Shown: positions 6,984 to 14,473 of the stretch, piece after piece
Numbering within the stretch: position 1 is the stretch's first letter
How the letters are laid out: each line of letters begins with the position of its first letter
Origin: Bacillota bacterium
GTDB taxonomy: Bacteria; Bacillota; Dethiobacteria; DTU022
Assembly (NCBI GenBank): GCA_012727685.1
Contig: JAAYGO010000017.1
Span: forward strand, 1-14,507
Length of the DNA stretch: 14,507 nt
Reading direction: 5' to 3'
Made by a program: the position numbers and the translations under genes
Notes under the pieces: generated by a model
The model's input: the letters and a program-made list of their open reading frames with translations, nothing else
Database searches by the model: none
What the model was told of the DNA's origin: nothing

Positions 6984-7001
6984 TTGTGAAATAATTAACA
7001 A
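6984..7001. promoter_or_regulatory. Rex-like operator TTGTGAA-ATAA-TTAACAA
   Basis: The 18-base element has the form TTGTGAA N4 TTAACAA. The known Rex consensus is TTGTGAA N4 TTCACAA in some Gram-positives and TTGTTAA N4 TTAACAA in Clostridia, so this is a mixed but full match. It lies at about +9 to +26 of the rightward promoter, where bound Rex would block transcription. Rex is a repressor released by NADH. No rex gene is in the window, so binding is inferred. A Crp/Fnr-type site (TGTGA N6 TAACA) is a weaker alternative. Confidence 0.6.
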
Positions 7002-7083
7002 GCTGAGTCTATTTTACTAATTATCTATGTTTTTAAATAATGCAGGGAAGAGAAACTAGCACCGGAAAGGAGCAGAATTAGTC

Positions 7084-7590
7084 ATGCGCAAGTTTTTACC
7101 CGACATCCGAACCATAACCAGGCTGGCTTTGCTGCTGGCTTTGACGCTGGCCATCCAGGCTTTTCGCCTCCCCACGGTGGTGACCGGCCCCCTGGTAAAC
7201 TTCATGCTCATTTTGACCACGATCCTGACCGGGACCATCGGCGGGGTTTTTGTCGGTTTTATCACGCCCTGGATTGCCTTGCTGGCCGGCATTTTGGCGG
7301 CTCCTTTGGCCCCGGCGGTGCCTTTCATCATGGCGGGGAACGCCGTTTACTGCCTCATCTTCGGCCTGTTAAAGAAGACAAAAACGGGCATGTGGCTGGC
7401 CGTGCTCCCTGCTTCCGTGGTAAAGTTTTGCGTGATCGGAGGCTCAGCCAGCTATCTGCTGGAGCTGCCGGCGCCTTTGACCCAGGTATTGTTGTTTCCC
7501 CAGCTCATCAATGCCCTGATTGGCGGTGCCGCTGCTGCGGCGGTAGGCTTCTACCTGGCTAGAATTTTAAAGACAGCATCTGTGCAATAG
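7084..7590 (+). CDS. Six-helix membrane protein resembling an ECF transporter S component
   Basis: The 168-residue protein is almost entirely hydrophobic, with about six membrane segments (near 12-28, 36-58, 60-76, 82-96, 104-124 and 138-160). The pattern of an N-terminal helix TRLALLLALTLAIQAF, the short FRLPTVVTGPLVN segment and a GTIGGVFVGFITP loop resembles substrate-binding S components of energy-coupling factor vitamin transporters in Firmicutes. No ATPase or T-component gene is nearby; shared ECF modules encoded elsewhere are usual for this class. Substrate cannot be read from the sequence. The ATG follows AAAGGAG (7066-7072) with an 11-base spacing. The gene is monocistronic: its own promoter and Rex-like operator precede it and an intrinsic terminator follows, which suggests redox-linked expression. 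Confidence 0.68.
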   Translation: MRKFLPDIRTITRLALLLALTLAIQAFRLPTVVTGPLVNFMLILTTILTGTIGGVFVGFITPWIALLAGILAAPLAPAVPFIMAGNAVYCLIFGLLKKTKTGMWLAVLPASVVKFCVIGGSASYLLELPAPLTQVLLFPQLINALIGGAAAAAVGFYLARILKTASVQ

Positions 7591-7638
7591 AACATAAACC
7601 TCGAACAGTCTTATTTAAATATTAAAAAATATTTAAAA

Positions 7639-7674
7639 AAACTCTCTTGTCCAAATTTAAAAGAGGGTTTTTTT
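7639..7674 (+). terminator. Intrinsic terminator of the ECF S-component-like gene
   Basis: AAACTCTCTT (7639-7648) pairs with AAGAGGGTTT (7661-7670), with one G-U pair, around a 12-base loop, and runs into a seven-T tract (7668-7674). It lies 48 bases after the stop codon. Confidence 0.85.
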
Positions 7675-7851
7675 GTTTGGCGGCGAATATTATGCCGAAA
7701 CTGTATAATTTGTCAGCAAGATGGCTCGTCCACAGCAAAGCCGGGCGGCTAACTATAACCGGAATCGCGGCCCGATTGTCCGGCGCCGGCCGGCAGCAAT
7801 TCACTGCAGAGGTTATCCATTTTAAAGCCCGGCGTTTTTTATATTATTGCC

Positions 7852-7877
7852 AGATCAGAAAGCGCATTCCCTGATCT
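7852..7877 (+). promoter_or_regulatory. Hairpin in the leader of the histidine kinase gene
   Basis: AGATCAG (7852-7858) and CTGATCT (7871-7877) form a perfect 7-base stem with a 12-base loop, ending 10 bases before the GGGGTG ribosome binding site (7888-7893) of the kinase. No T-run follows, so it is not a standard terminator; it could affect translation or mRNA stability. Confidence 0.35.
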
Positions 7878-7903
7878 ATGGCATTTTGGGGTGTTAAAGA
7901 AAA

Positions 7904-9961
7904 ATGAATAACCGGCGGGGAAAACGAGAGAGCACAGAGGCATTTACCCAAACCGCACACATTATATCTTACCTGCTCGCCACCATCGTATTCATCGTTT
8001 GTAGTCTCACGGGGAGAAATAACGATTTTTTGGCCGGCACCATTTTAATGCGCAGCCTGGTACCCGCTGCCGCCCTGCTTATCTTGATCGACATTTATTT
8101 TTATTGCCGGAGCCATCGCACCGCCAGTTTGCCGGGTTGGAACTTACTCAAATATGCGGCGCTGTTTGCGGTAAATACGATGGCCTTGCTTTATTGTCAG
8201 GATGGACACCTGTGGCTATTTTCAGCCATCTACCTGCTGCCGGTGGCGCTGGCCTGCATTACCCTGGGGCGTAGATGGGGCTTTGCCTTTGCGGGAGCGG
8301 CCACGACAATTGTGATCTTGCTGGCGCGGGTAAGGAGCATGGATGCAAATCAAGCCATGGGAATGCTCCAGGGCCCCTTTATTTTTGGCTTTATTTTTTT
8401 TCTCCTGGCCTGGTTACTGGGCAGCATTATCGAAGCTGAAAAAAACACCGCTGAAAGGTTGAGGCAGGAACGCGACCTGATCGCCCGGATCATGGATACC
8501 AGCCCGGCGGGGAGCATGGTCCTGGATAGCCACGGAAAGATTGTCTATGCCAACGCCAGGACCGAGCAGATCCTGGGTTTAAAGCAAGACATGTTGCAGG
8601 AAATGTTTAACGGGGAGCCGGAGGGAGATATCTCCTTCCCCCCCCGGGAGGTCTTTCAAAATGTTGTTTCCCGGGGTGAACCGGCTTATAACTGCCCGGG
8701 CACCGTATCCCGCGCTGGCGAGGGAAGCACCTACCTTTCCGTCAGCGGCGCCCCGATCTTTGGTTCGTCCGGCCATCTCGAGCAGGTGGTTTTAACCGTA
8801 GACGATATCACCCGGCAGAAGATGATGACCGAAGAGATGCTGAAAGCCGACAAGCTCGAATCGCTCACCCTACTTGCCGGCGGGATAGCCCACGATTTTA
8901 ACAATTTCCTGGCGGTGATCCTCGGCAACATCTCCTTAATAAAACTGAGGCCCCTTGACGAGAAAACCGCCAAGCATATCGAATATATGGAAAAGACCAT
9001 CCTGCAAGCCAGGGATTTGACGCGCAAGCTGTTCATCTTTTCCCGGGGCGGGGCCCCGGTCAGGAAAGTTGTCCACTTGCAGAAGCTCTTGCTCGACACG
9101 GTCGGTTTCGCCTTGAGCGGGTCGGAGATCCTTTACCAGATTGAGGTCGACGAAGCGCTCTGGCCGGTGGAGGTCGATGAAACACAGATCGTCCAGGTTT
9201 TCAATAATATTTTGATTAATGCCGTGCAGGCCATGCCTGGGGGCGGGAAAATTGTTTTGACCGCGGCGAACATAGCCAATGGAGATACCGGCAGAATAGG
9301 AAAAACACCCCTAAAAGAGGGCAATTATGTGTGTGTGAGCATCGCCGATCAGGGCATCGGCATCCCTCCGGATAAGATCAGTAAAATTTTCGATCCCCTC
9401 TTTTCGACTAAGCCGCAGGGGAGCGGCCTTGGCCTGGCCACCGCCTTCATGGTTATCCAAAACCACGGCGGTGTCATCGATGTGGAATCGGAGCCCGGCG
9501 TGGGAACTACTTTTTATGTCTACTTGCCTGCCGCAGCGGCAGCCGCGCCTGTGCCCGCGGAAGAAAGCGAAGAACTGTTTTACTCAAACTGCCGCGTCCT
9601 GGTGATGGAAGATGGAGAGCTGCTCCGCAAGGCCTGCGGCGAGATGCTGCAGCATCTCGGCTGCCAGGTATCGTTTGCCCGCGACGGGGCTGAAGCGGTG
9701 CGCCTATACCGCGAGGCGGCGGAAAATGGAGAGAAGTTTGACGTTGTGATCATGGATCTGACCATCCCGGGAGGTTCCGGCGGCCTGGAGACAATCGCCC
9801 GCCTGCAGCTTTTGGACCCCGCAGTAAAGGCAATTGTCTCCAGCGGTTATTCCAACGCTCCGGTGATTACCGACTACAAGGAGTATGGCTTCTCCGGCTT
9901 TATCAGCAAACCGTACCGCCTCAAAGAGCTGAGCGCGGCGCTGAAAAGCGTTCTCGCCTGA
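7904..9961 (+). CDS. Membrane-bound hybrid sensor histidine kinase with PAS and C-terminal receiver
   Basis: The 685-residue protein starts with six hydrophobic helices (about 20-36, 47-68, 81-98, 103-121, 126-142 and 156-176) with little extracellular loop, suggesting sensing within or near the membrane. A short coiled linker leads to a PAS domain (about 190-305). The phosphoacceptor is H330 in GGIAHDFNN, the NtrB-like type. The ATPase domain has the N-box (NNILINAVQAM, about 434-444), G1 (DQGIGI, 482-487) and G2 (GSGLGLA, 506-512). After an Ala/Pro linker comes a receiver with E569/D570, phosphoacceptor D618, S647 and K669, all key positions present. No DNA-binding partner is adjacent, so it is an orphan; output may go to a response regulator elsewhere through a phosphorelay. 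Its ATG follows GGGGTG by 10 bases. The signal is unknown. Confidence 0.9.
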   Translation: MNNRRGKRESTEAFTQTAHIISYLLATIVFIVCSLTGRNNDFLAGTILMRSLVPAAALLILIDIYFYCRSHRTASLPGWNLLKYAALFAVNTMALLYCQDGHLWLFSAIYLLPVALACITLGRRWGFAFAGAATTIVILLARVRSMDANQAMGMLQGPFIFGFIFFLLAWLLGSIIEAEKNTAERLRQERDLIARIMDTSPAGSMVLDSHGKIVYANARTEQILGLKQDMLQEMFNGEPEGDISFPPREVFQNVVSRGEPAYNCPGTVSRAGEGSTYLSVSGAPIFGSSGHLEQVVLTVDDITRQKMMTEEMLKADKLESLTLLAGGIAHDFNNFLAVILGNISLIKLRPLDEKTAKHIEYMEKTILQARDLTRKLFIFSRGGAPVRKVVHLQKLLLDTVGFALSGSEILYQIEVDEALWPVEVDETQIVQVFNNILINAVQAMPGGGKIVLTAANIANGDTGRIGKTPLKEGNYVCVSIADQGIGIPPDKISKIFDPLFSTKPQGSGLGLATAFMVIQNHGGVIDVESEPGVGTTFYVYLPAAAAAAPVPAEESEELFYSNCRVLVMEDGELLRKACGEMLQHLGCQVSFARDGAEAVRLYREAAENGEKFDVVIMDLTIPGGSGGLETIARLQLLDPAVKAIVSSGYSNAPVITDYKEYGFSGFISKPYRLKELSAALKSVLA

Positions 9962-10006
9962 GCCTTCCTATGTCCCCCCTAAAAGTAATTGTAAATATTG
10001 AAATAT

Positions 10007-10042
10007 CCCCCTTGCCCTTTTCTATTTATAAGGGCAAGGGGG
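10007..10042. terminator. Strong GC-rich hairpin between convergent genes
   Basis: CCCCCTTGCCCTT (10007-10019) pairs perfectly with AAGGGCAAGGGGG (10030-10042) around a 10-base loop. It lies 46 bases past the kinase stop and 64 bases past the glycosyltransferase stop on the opposite strand, so it could serve both. Neither side has a proper T-run, so it may act as a transcript-end stabiliser or need a factor. Confidence 0.6.
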
Positions 10043-10105
10043 CTGCTGTTTAGGGCCATCATTGACATTCGTCTTCCAAGACTCGTTTTAAGTATGCCGG
10101 CAATC

Positions 10106-11263
10106 TTAAATAAACCGGAACGGATGCTGCACCACCACCCGCCCTTTCCAGCGCATCACGCCCAGCATGGAGAAGATCATGGAGCGTAAAAAGATGAAGA
10201 TGGCGAGGGCGGCGATGCAAGGATACAGCAGCGTGGCCGTCCACGGCAAGCGGAAGCGGATGTTGGCGGCGCTCCAGGAGATGAGGGCCAGCGCAATGGC
10301 CGTTCCGGCGCGCGAGACAACCGCCCGGCTGAGTGTGTAGCCGGCCAGATGTGCGGCCACGAGCAGCGGCGGCAGGCAGAACAGCGCCGCCAGAACCATG
10401 CTGAAGAGGAGCACCAGGAGCACGCTGTAATTGAGGGCGCCAAAAATCGACTTGCTGATGCCGTTGACCGCGTCGCTGAAATTCGTATACATCCGGCAGT
10501 CCACCACTTTCCCCCCGTCGACCATGCGCCACCGAAAGCCGTGCTTCTTGATCAGCCGGCCCAGTTCCATGTCCTCGGTGATATGGTCCGCCACCGCGGC
10601 GTGCCCGCCGATGCGCCTGTAGGCGTCGTGGCGGAAAAGGAGAAACTGGCCGATGGTGATGGAGAGGGCGGGTAAGGACGAGTGAAAGGCCAGGGGCAGC
10701 GGCAGGGCGGAGAAAGTCCCCCATGTCATCAGGGGGACGGTGAGCATTTCGCTTACCGATTCTGTCCGCTCCCTGGGCATGGCCGTTACCAGGGCGGCAT
10801 CGTAATAAAGGGCGGCGTCCACGGCGGCGCCCAGCATGGAGGGCGCGTGCCGGGTATCGGCATCGACAAAAAGCAGATACTCTCCCTGGGCGGCGCGGGA
10901 AAGCTGGTGGCAGGCCCAGCTTTTGCCCACCCAACCGGCGGGAAGCTCTTTCCCTTTGATGATGCGCAGCCGCTTGTCCTGCGCGGCGAGATGGCAGAGG
11001 ATTGACCAGGTGGCGTCTTCCGACTCGTCGTCTAAAACGATCAGTTCAAAGTCCGGATAATCCTGCGCCAGGAGAGATTTGACGCAGGCTTCGATATTCG
11101 CTTCCTCGTTGCGCGCGGGGACGAGTATGGAAACAAAGGGCCGCCTGCTTGTGCGTGGGAAAGAGCCCAGTGTTTTCAAGGTTATAAAGTTGACGGCCTT
11201 GACAACGAGAAAGAAGTAGAAGAGGGCGTTGCCGGCCGCCAGTATTTCAGCTAGAAGTTCCAT
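10106..11263 (-). CDS. Membrane-anchored family 2 glycosyltransferase (CrtQ/HpnB-like)
   Basis: The 385-residue protein has one N-terminal membrane helix (MELLAEILAAGNALFYFFLVV), a GT-A catalytic domain and three to four C-terminal helices. VSILVPARNEEANI opens the nucleotide-sugar fold. LDDESED and the metal-binding DAD (134-136) bind the sugar nucleotide, and HITEDMELG (about 227-235) supplies the likely catalytic acid pair. PAGWVGKSWA and the late WKGR resemble glycosyltransferases of carotenoid or hopanoid clusters (CrtQ, HpnB), which suggests a lipid acceptor, but no carotenoid or hopanoid gene is present here. ATG 11263 is chosen because GGAG lies about six bases upstream and it gives a clean membrane-helix start; an in-frame ATG at 11290 would add nine residues. 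The start overlaps the upstream plsY-like gene by 17 bp, so the two are co-translated. Confidence 0.83.
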   Translation of the reverse strand: MELLAEILAAGNALFYFFLVVKAVNFITLKTLGSFPRTSRRPFVSILVPARNEEANIEACVKSLLAQDYPDFELIVLDDESEDATWSILCHLAAQDKRLRIIKGKELPAGWVGKSWACHQLSRAAQGEYLLFVDADTRHAPSMLGAAVDAALYYDAALVTAMPRERTESVSEMLTVPLMTWGTFSALPLPLAFHSSLPALSITIGQFLLFRHDAYRRIGGHAAVADHITEDMELGRLIKKHGFRWRMVDGGKVVDCRMYTNFSDAVNGISKSIFGALNYSVLLVLLFSMVLAALFCLPPLLVAAHLAGYTLSRAVVSRAGTAIALALISWSAANIRFRLPWTATLLYPCIAALAIFIFLRSMIFSMLGVMRWKGRVVVQHPFRFI

Positions 11264-11867
11264 GGCCGTCTCTCCGTAGCATGGCTGCAAATTGCGGGCG
11301 CAGTTTTATAAAGCCTTTTAAATCCTGCCGGTGCTTTAAAAAAACGAGCGCGCTGTTTAAGATGCAGGTCAGCAGATAAGGCTGCTCCGCCTCCGTGTAA
11401 AGGAGATAGGTGAACAATCCGGCCATCCCCGCCATCACCGTCCAGGCATCGACCGACTGGATCAGGACGAATATGGCCGAGGTTAGGCCCATGGCCAGAG
11501 GTCCCGCCAGGCCGGTCAGTGCCAGCCATACACCGTAGGTTACGGCTACGGCCTTGCCGCCCCGGAAATGAAGAAACGGGGAGAAGGCATGTCCGCAAAC
11601 GGGAGCAACAGCCAGGAATGCCAAGGCGATACCCTCGATATCAAATAGGGATAAGACCAGTAATATAGGTATCAGCCCTTTGGAAACATCCAGCAGGACA
11701 GCGGCAAGACCCACCACTGCTCCGCCTGCTTTCCATGCGTTGGCCGCTCCTGGATTGCCGTCGCCGTAATCCCGGATGTCCTTGTGCAGCACAAATCTAC
11801 CCAGAAGATACGAAAAGGGAATTGCGCCGCAGAAGAACAGCAAGATGAATAGCAGTACGGCGATCAC
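11247..11867 (-). CDS. plsY: PlsY-type acyl-phosphate:glycerol-3-phosphate acyltransferase (atypical paralogue)
   Basis: The 206-residue multi-helix membrane protein matches PlsY, which transfers an acyl group from acyl-phosphate to glycerol-3-phosphate to make lysophosphatidic acid. Motif 1 appears as IPFSYLLGR then DIRDYGDGNPGAANAWKAGG (30-49). Motif 2 reads GHAFSPFLHFRGGKAVAV (92-109), and the last motif is KHRQDLKGFI (178-187). The usual GSGNxGATN is GDGNPGAAN here, so this is a divergent paralogue rather than the textbook enzyme. Start is GTG 11867 behind AAAGGAG (spacing seven). It is the first gene of an operon with the glycosyltransferase, suggesting joint synthesis of a glycolipid. 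The symbol is given at family level; the reaction might be altered. Confidence 0.8.
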   Translation of the reverse strand: MIAVLLFILLFFCGAIPFSYLLGRFVLHKDIRDYGDGNPGAANAWKAGGAVVGLAAVLLDVSKGLIPILLVLSLFDIEGIALAFLAVAPVCGHAFSPFLHFRGGKAVAVTYGVWLALTGLAGPLAMGLTSAIFVLIQSVDAWTVMAGMAGLFTYLLYTEAEQPYLLTCILNSALVFLKHRQDLKGFIKLRPQFAAMLRRDGHGTSS

Positions 11868-11903
11868 TTAACCACTCCTTTCCGCTATGAATAAGGCAGC
11901 GAA

Positions 11904-11931
11904 ATATAATAAAGCTCTCAAATTAATTTTA
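11904..11931 (-). promoter_or_regulatory. Weak candidate promoter for the plsY-glycosyltransferase operon
   Basis: The 60 bases upstream of the GTG are A/T-rich. On the minus strand a TTAAAA and a TATTAT lie about 16 bases apart, each matching only four or five consensus positions. The position fits, but the match is poor. Confidence 0.25.
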
Positions 11932-12043
11932 ACATTAAATTGAGAATTAGGAAATGTTGGAGAGGCAGGCGCCCCGCCGGCAGGGGCATGGGGGACTACC
12001 CTGTAACATCAAATGGCTTAAGGACGGCAAATGGAGTCCCGTC

Positions 12044-14353
12044 TTAAATTTGCAGCCGGATATCCCACAGGTAGGGATCTCCCCGCCGCGCCACCTCCGT
12101 GGCAAGCCTGGAGCCGCATCCGGGGCAGAAAAATTCGCGAAAGCACATCTTGCCGGCCATCTCCCGGTCATAGGGGCCGCCAACCGGATCGGCGGCGGAA
12201 GCCGGCGATTCCTTGACCAGGCAGTGCTCTTTATAATTGACCTCTCCGGGGCCGAGGATATGCCCGCAGGCACAGATATAACGCAGCGTCCCATCCTTGT
12301 TTTCCAGACGCAGGTTGTCTCCGATGGCTACCTGTGCTACCTGTTTCCGCTTCATCCCTTCATCCTCATGGCACCCTCCAGGGGGCTCTTTTGCGGCGAT
12401 CCTGGCGCCCTCCAGGCGGCTCTTCCGGCGCGCCGCCCGGCATTTTTCGGTTTTTTCACTATCGACCCGGCCGTCCTGATCGAAGAGCACGCCGTAAACC
12501 AGCTCGGCCTCGGCGGCAGTGGTCTTACCCTGGCGAACATCCCCGGCCACCAGCCCGGGATCTCGCTCCAGCGGATCGCCGTAGCCGGCATAATTGGGCA
12601 GGTTTGTGCTCCAGATGTCACCGGGCTGCAGCACCAGGGGAGGGCCTTTGAAAATCAGCGTCTCCTCCTCGCCGGTCAGTTCATCCAGGCTTTGCGGCAG
12701 CCGCCCTCCGGCAATCATTTGTTTGATATTGGTTTTTTTCTTGACCCTAAAAAAAGCCCTTCCGCCGGGGTTGCCCCCGAGCAGGCCCTGAATTTTGACA
12801 AAGCTCTCGTTCATGTAGACCGGCACCTCCAGCCGTTCGCAGCCGTGCATCAACCAGGCCTCCTCGGCGCCGACGCCGCTCCGGAAGCGGCCGCAGCCCG
12901 CCGCTCCGGCCTGGTTATGGCGGCGATACAATGTCAGTACCGGCCAGGCCTGCTCGTTTTCCTCCACGTTGGGCGCTTCCATCCCGGGTGCCCAGGAGTT
13001 GCCGCCCGTATCCACGCCGTCACGGGCGGTGGAAGCCGGGATGGAGCCGACGGCCATCCCGGCGGGCATGCCCACGAAATAGTGGCCGTACTGGTTGATG
13101 CCGTTGAAAATCCAACCGCCGTAGGCGTGCACATCGGCCATGGCCACGGCCTTTTCCCTCAGCGGCGTCTCGGCGCAGGCCACCATCTTGGCCACGGCGC
13201 CCGTGGCCGTGGCCATGACCATGGGCATATTGAACTGGCCGGCGGCGCTGATCGGAGCCGGATAATCGGCGCAGATAATGGTGCCGGGTACCGGGCGAAA
13301 GCTGACCCGGCGGTAGAGGCCGCCGCAAACCCCGGCCAGGTCGTAGCCCAGCATCATCGTCAGGGCAGCCAGGGAGGCCCCGGCCAGGCCGGCATAGGTA
13401 TTATTGATCGAACCCGTCTGGGGCGAGCTGCCCTCGTTGTCCACGTAAAGGAAATCGCCTTCCTTGGTGATGTTGATCTGGCTGACGTAGATGCCGCGGT
13501 CTCCGGGGATGGCCGCTTCCGTATAAACCCGTTCCGACCAGCGGCCGTCCGGAATGAGCTTCAGCTTCTCCACTACCGCCTTTTCTCCGGCATCGATCAT
13601 CCGGCGGATCACGCCTTTGACCGTATCGGGACCATATCGCTCCAGGAGCGCCAGGATCCTTTCCCGGGCCACGTTGAGGCCGGCAATAGCGGCATGCAGG
13701 TCCATCATCACGGTCCTGGGCAGGCGCGACTGGCGTAAAAAGGCTTGCTCGATGTCGACGCGGAGCTCCCCCTTTTCCAGCAGCTTTAAAGGAGGAAAGC
13801 AGGGGGGATCTTCACGGATATCGGTAGAACTCAAGCAAAAACTGCCGGGAACGGGACCTCCCACATCGCTGTAATGTACGCTGTTGGCAACCCAGCAGAA
13901 CAGCTTACCCGCGTAAAAAAGGGGAGCGGTCAGGCAGGTGTCCTGCTGGTGGGAGATGCCGACATAAGGATCATTGCATAAAAACACATCGCCATCGGCG
14001 ATGCCCGGCGACGTGCTGCGGTTTTCCAGAATCCACTTGGTGATAAAGCCGAGCATAATGCCCAGGTACGAAAGATACGGGCCGAGACACATTACGTCTC
14101 CAGTTTCCGTTAAAATGGAGCACTGAAAGTCACGCACGATCATGGTAATGGGCGAGATGCTCAATTTCTGGATGGTCTGCCCGTGTTCCAGGTTAATGTT
14201 AACCAGGGTATTGCGCACCACTTCAAAGGTAATGGGGTCCACCTCTGCCGCTTCATCTGTATGCAGCCGCAGCTTCGGGTCTATCTGCAGGCGCTCCGGC
14301 GGTATGTAGCCGCGGGTCACGCCATCCCACTTTTCTTTGCTCCACGGTTCCAT
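12044..14353 (-). CDS. Hydantoinase B/acetone carboxylase alpha-like protein fused to an acetone carboxylase gamma-like zinc domain
   Basis: The 769-residue protein begins with a hydantoinase B/oxoprolinase domain (about 35-625) of the acetone/acetophenone carboxylase alpha type: DPITFEVVRNTL, GDVFLCNDPYVG, HQQDT, VHYSDVGGPVPGS and VAGDVRQGK. After a charged linker, a C-terminal segment (about 667-769) carries C694-x-C696 (YICACGHILG) and C743-x2-C746 (REFFCPGCGSRL), ending GDPYLWDIRL. This resembles the small zinc-containing gamma subunit of acetone carboxylase, normally a separate gene. ATG 14353 is chosen because AGGAGG lies eight bases upstream; a TTG at 14398 would add 15 residues without a binding site. 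Such enzymes act with an ATP-using HyuA-like subunit, which is not in the window. The substrate (a ketone, hydantoin-like ring or other) cannot be told. Confidence 0.85.
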   Translation of the reverse strand: MEPWSKEKWDGVTRGYIPPERLQIDPKLRLHTDEAAEVDPITFEVVRNTLVNINLEHGQTIQKLSISPITMIVRDFQCSILTETGDVMCLGPYLSYLGIMLGFITKWILENRSTSPGIADGDVFLCNDPYVGISHQQDTCLTAPLFYAGKLFCWVANSVHYSDVGGPVPGSFCLSSTDIREDPPCFPPLKLLEKGELRVDIEQAFLRQSRLPRTVMMDLHAAIAGLNVARERILALLERYGPDTVKGVIRRMIDAGEKAVVEKLKLIPDGRWSERVYTEAAIPGDRGIYVSQINITKEGDFLYVDNEGSSPQTGSINNTYAGLAGASLAALTMMLGYDLAGVCGGLYRRVSFRPVPGTIICADYPAPISAAGQFNMPMVMATATGAVAKMVACAETPLREKAVAMADVHAYGGWIFNGINQYGHYFVGMPAGMAVGSIPASTARDGVDTGGNSWAPGMEAPNVEENEQAWPVLTLYRRHNQAGAAGCGRFRSGVGAEEAWLMHGCERLEVPVYMNESFVKIQGLLGGNPGGRAFFRVKKKTNIKQMIAGGRLPQSLDELTGEEETLIFKGPPLVLQPGDIWSTNLPNYAGYGDPLERDPGLVAGDVRQGKTTAAEAELVYGVLFDQDGRVDSEKTEKCRAARRKSRLEGARIAAKEPPGGCHEDEGMKRKQVAQVAIGDNLRLENKDGTLRYICACGHILGPGEVNYKEHCLVKESPASAADPVGGPYDREMAGKMCFREFFCPGCGSRLATEVARRGDPYLWDIRLQI

Positions 14354-14399
14354 CTGCTTCGCCTCCTGCCTATCCAGAAAATGGTCAGACGGATTCAAG

Positions 14400-14427
14400 C
14401 CCCCCTCACCATGACCCTCTCCCCCAA
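14400..14427. repeat. Low-complexity CCCTCACC/CCCTCTCCC segment upstream of the hydantoinase gene
   Basis: The C-rich run reads CCCCCCTCACC and then CCCTCTCCCCC. It resembles the interspersed CCCTCACC...CCCTCTCCC elements seen in many bacterial intergenic regions. Only one partial unit is present, without its usual inverted partner. Confidence 0.3.
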
Positions 14428-14473
14428 TGTATCTCCTGTCTCGGCGGCCTGCAAAGTGAGAGTTGATTCGACC

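Larger units (their letters stand above)
6743..7083. other. Divergent control region between the UxaA-type pair and the membrane protein gene
   Basis: This 341-base stretch contains no credible gene. It holds two back-to-back sigma-A promoters whose -35 boxes form a 9-base inverted repeat, a Rex-like operator on the right side, and an 11-base palindrome plus an A/T hairpin in the leftward leader. These are listed separately. The 32 bases between the -35 boxes contain the short palindrome AGATATCT (6924-6931). I found no convincing match to a known riboswitch in either leader. Confidence 0.7.
7591..7903. other. Intergenic region: terminator of the membrane protein gene and leader of the histidine kinase gene
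   Basis: This 313-base stretch has no credible gene. An all-A/T inverted repeat (7614-7637) precedes the intrinsic terminator. The remaining part is GC-rich and may be structured (CGGGC at 7742-7746 can pair with GCCCG), and ends in a hairpin close to the kinase start. An isolated TATAAT at 7704-7709 lacks a properly spaced -35, so the kinase promoter is not identified. Short open frames overlapping the terminator resemble no family and were discarded. Confidence 0.5.

Noticed and set aside
7750..7759. TAACTATAAC, identical to a conserved stretch of 23S rRNA domain IV
   Set aside because: The flanking rRNA sequence is absent; a 10-base match is most likely chance.
7715..7800. Partial likeness to the class I c-di-GMP riboswitch core (CAGCAAAGCC...GGCTAA)
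   Set aside because: The upstream GGGCAAACC-type segment and the downstream conserved half are missing, and no coherent fold was found by eye. Infernal with RF01051 would decide.
7647..7874. A 75-codon open frame upstream of the histidine kinase
   Set aside because: It starts inside the intrinsic terminator, has no ribosome binding site, and its translation resembles no family.
10059..10934. A 291-codon minus-strand frame inside the glycosyltransferase gene
   Set aside because: It is a frame-shifted shadow, rich in Arg/Ala/Pro/His, without motifs; the glycosyltransferase frame carries the catalytic signatures.
11990..12050. Hairpins downstream of the hydantoinase-type gene (GACGG/CCGTC at the stop codon and GCCCC/GGGGC near 11980)
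   Set aside because: Stems are short or bulged and no T-run follows on the minus strand, so no terminator is called.
11954..13738. A long plus-strand open frame (594 codons) opposite the hydantoinase-type gene
   Set aside because: It is antisense to a protein with clear family motifs; its translation is low in recognisable domains and reflects the GC-rich codon pattern of the other strand.
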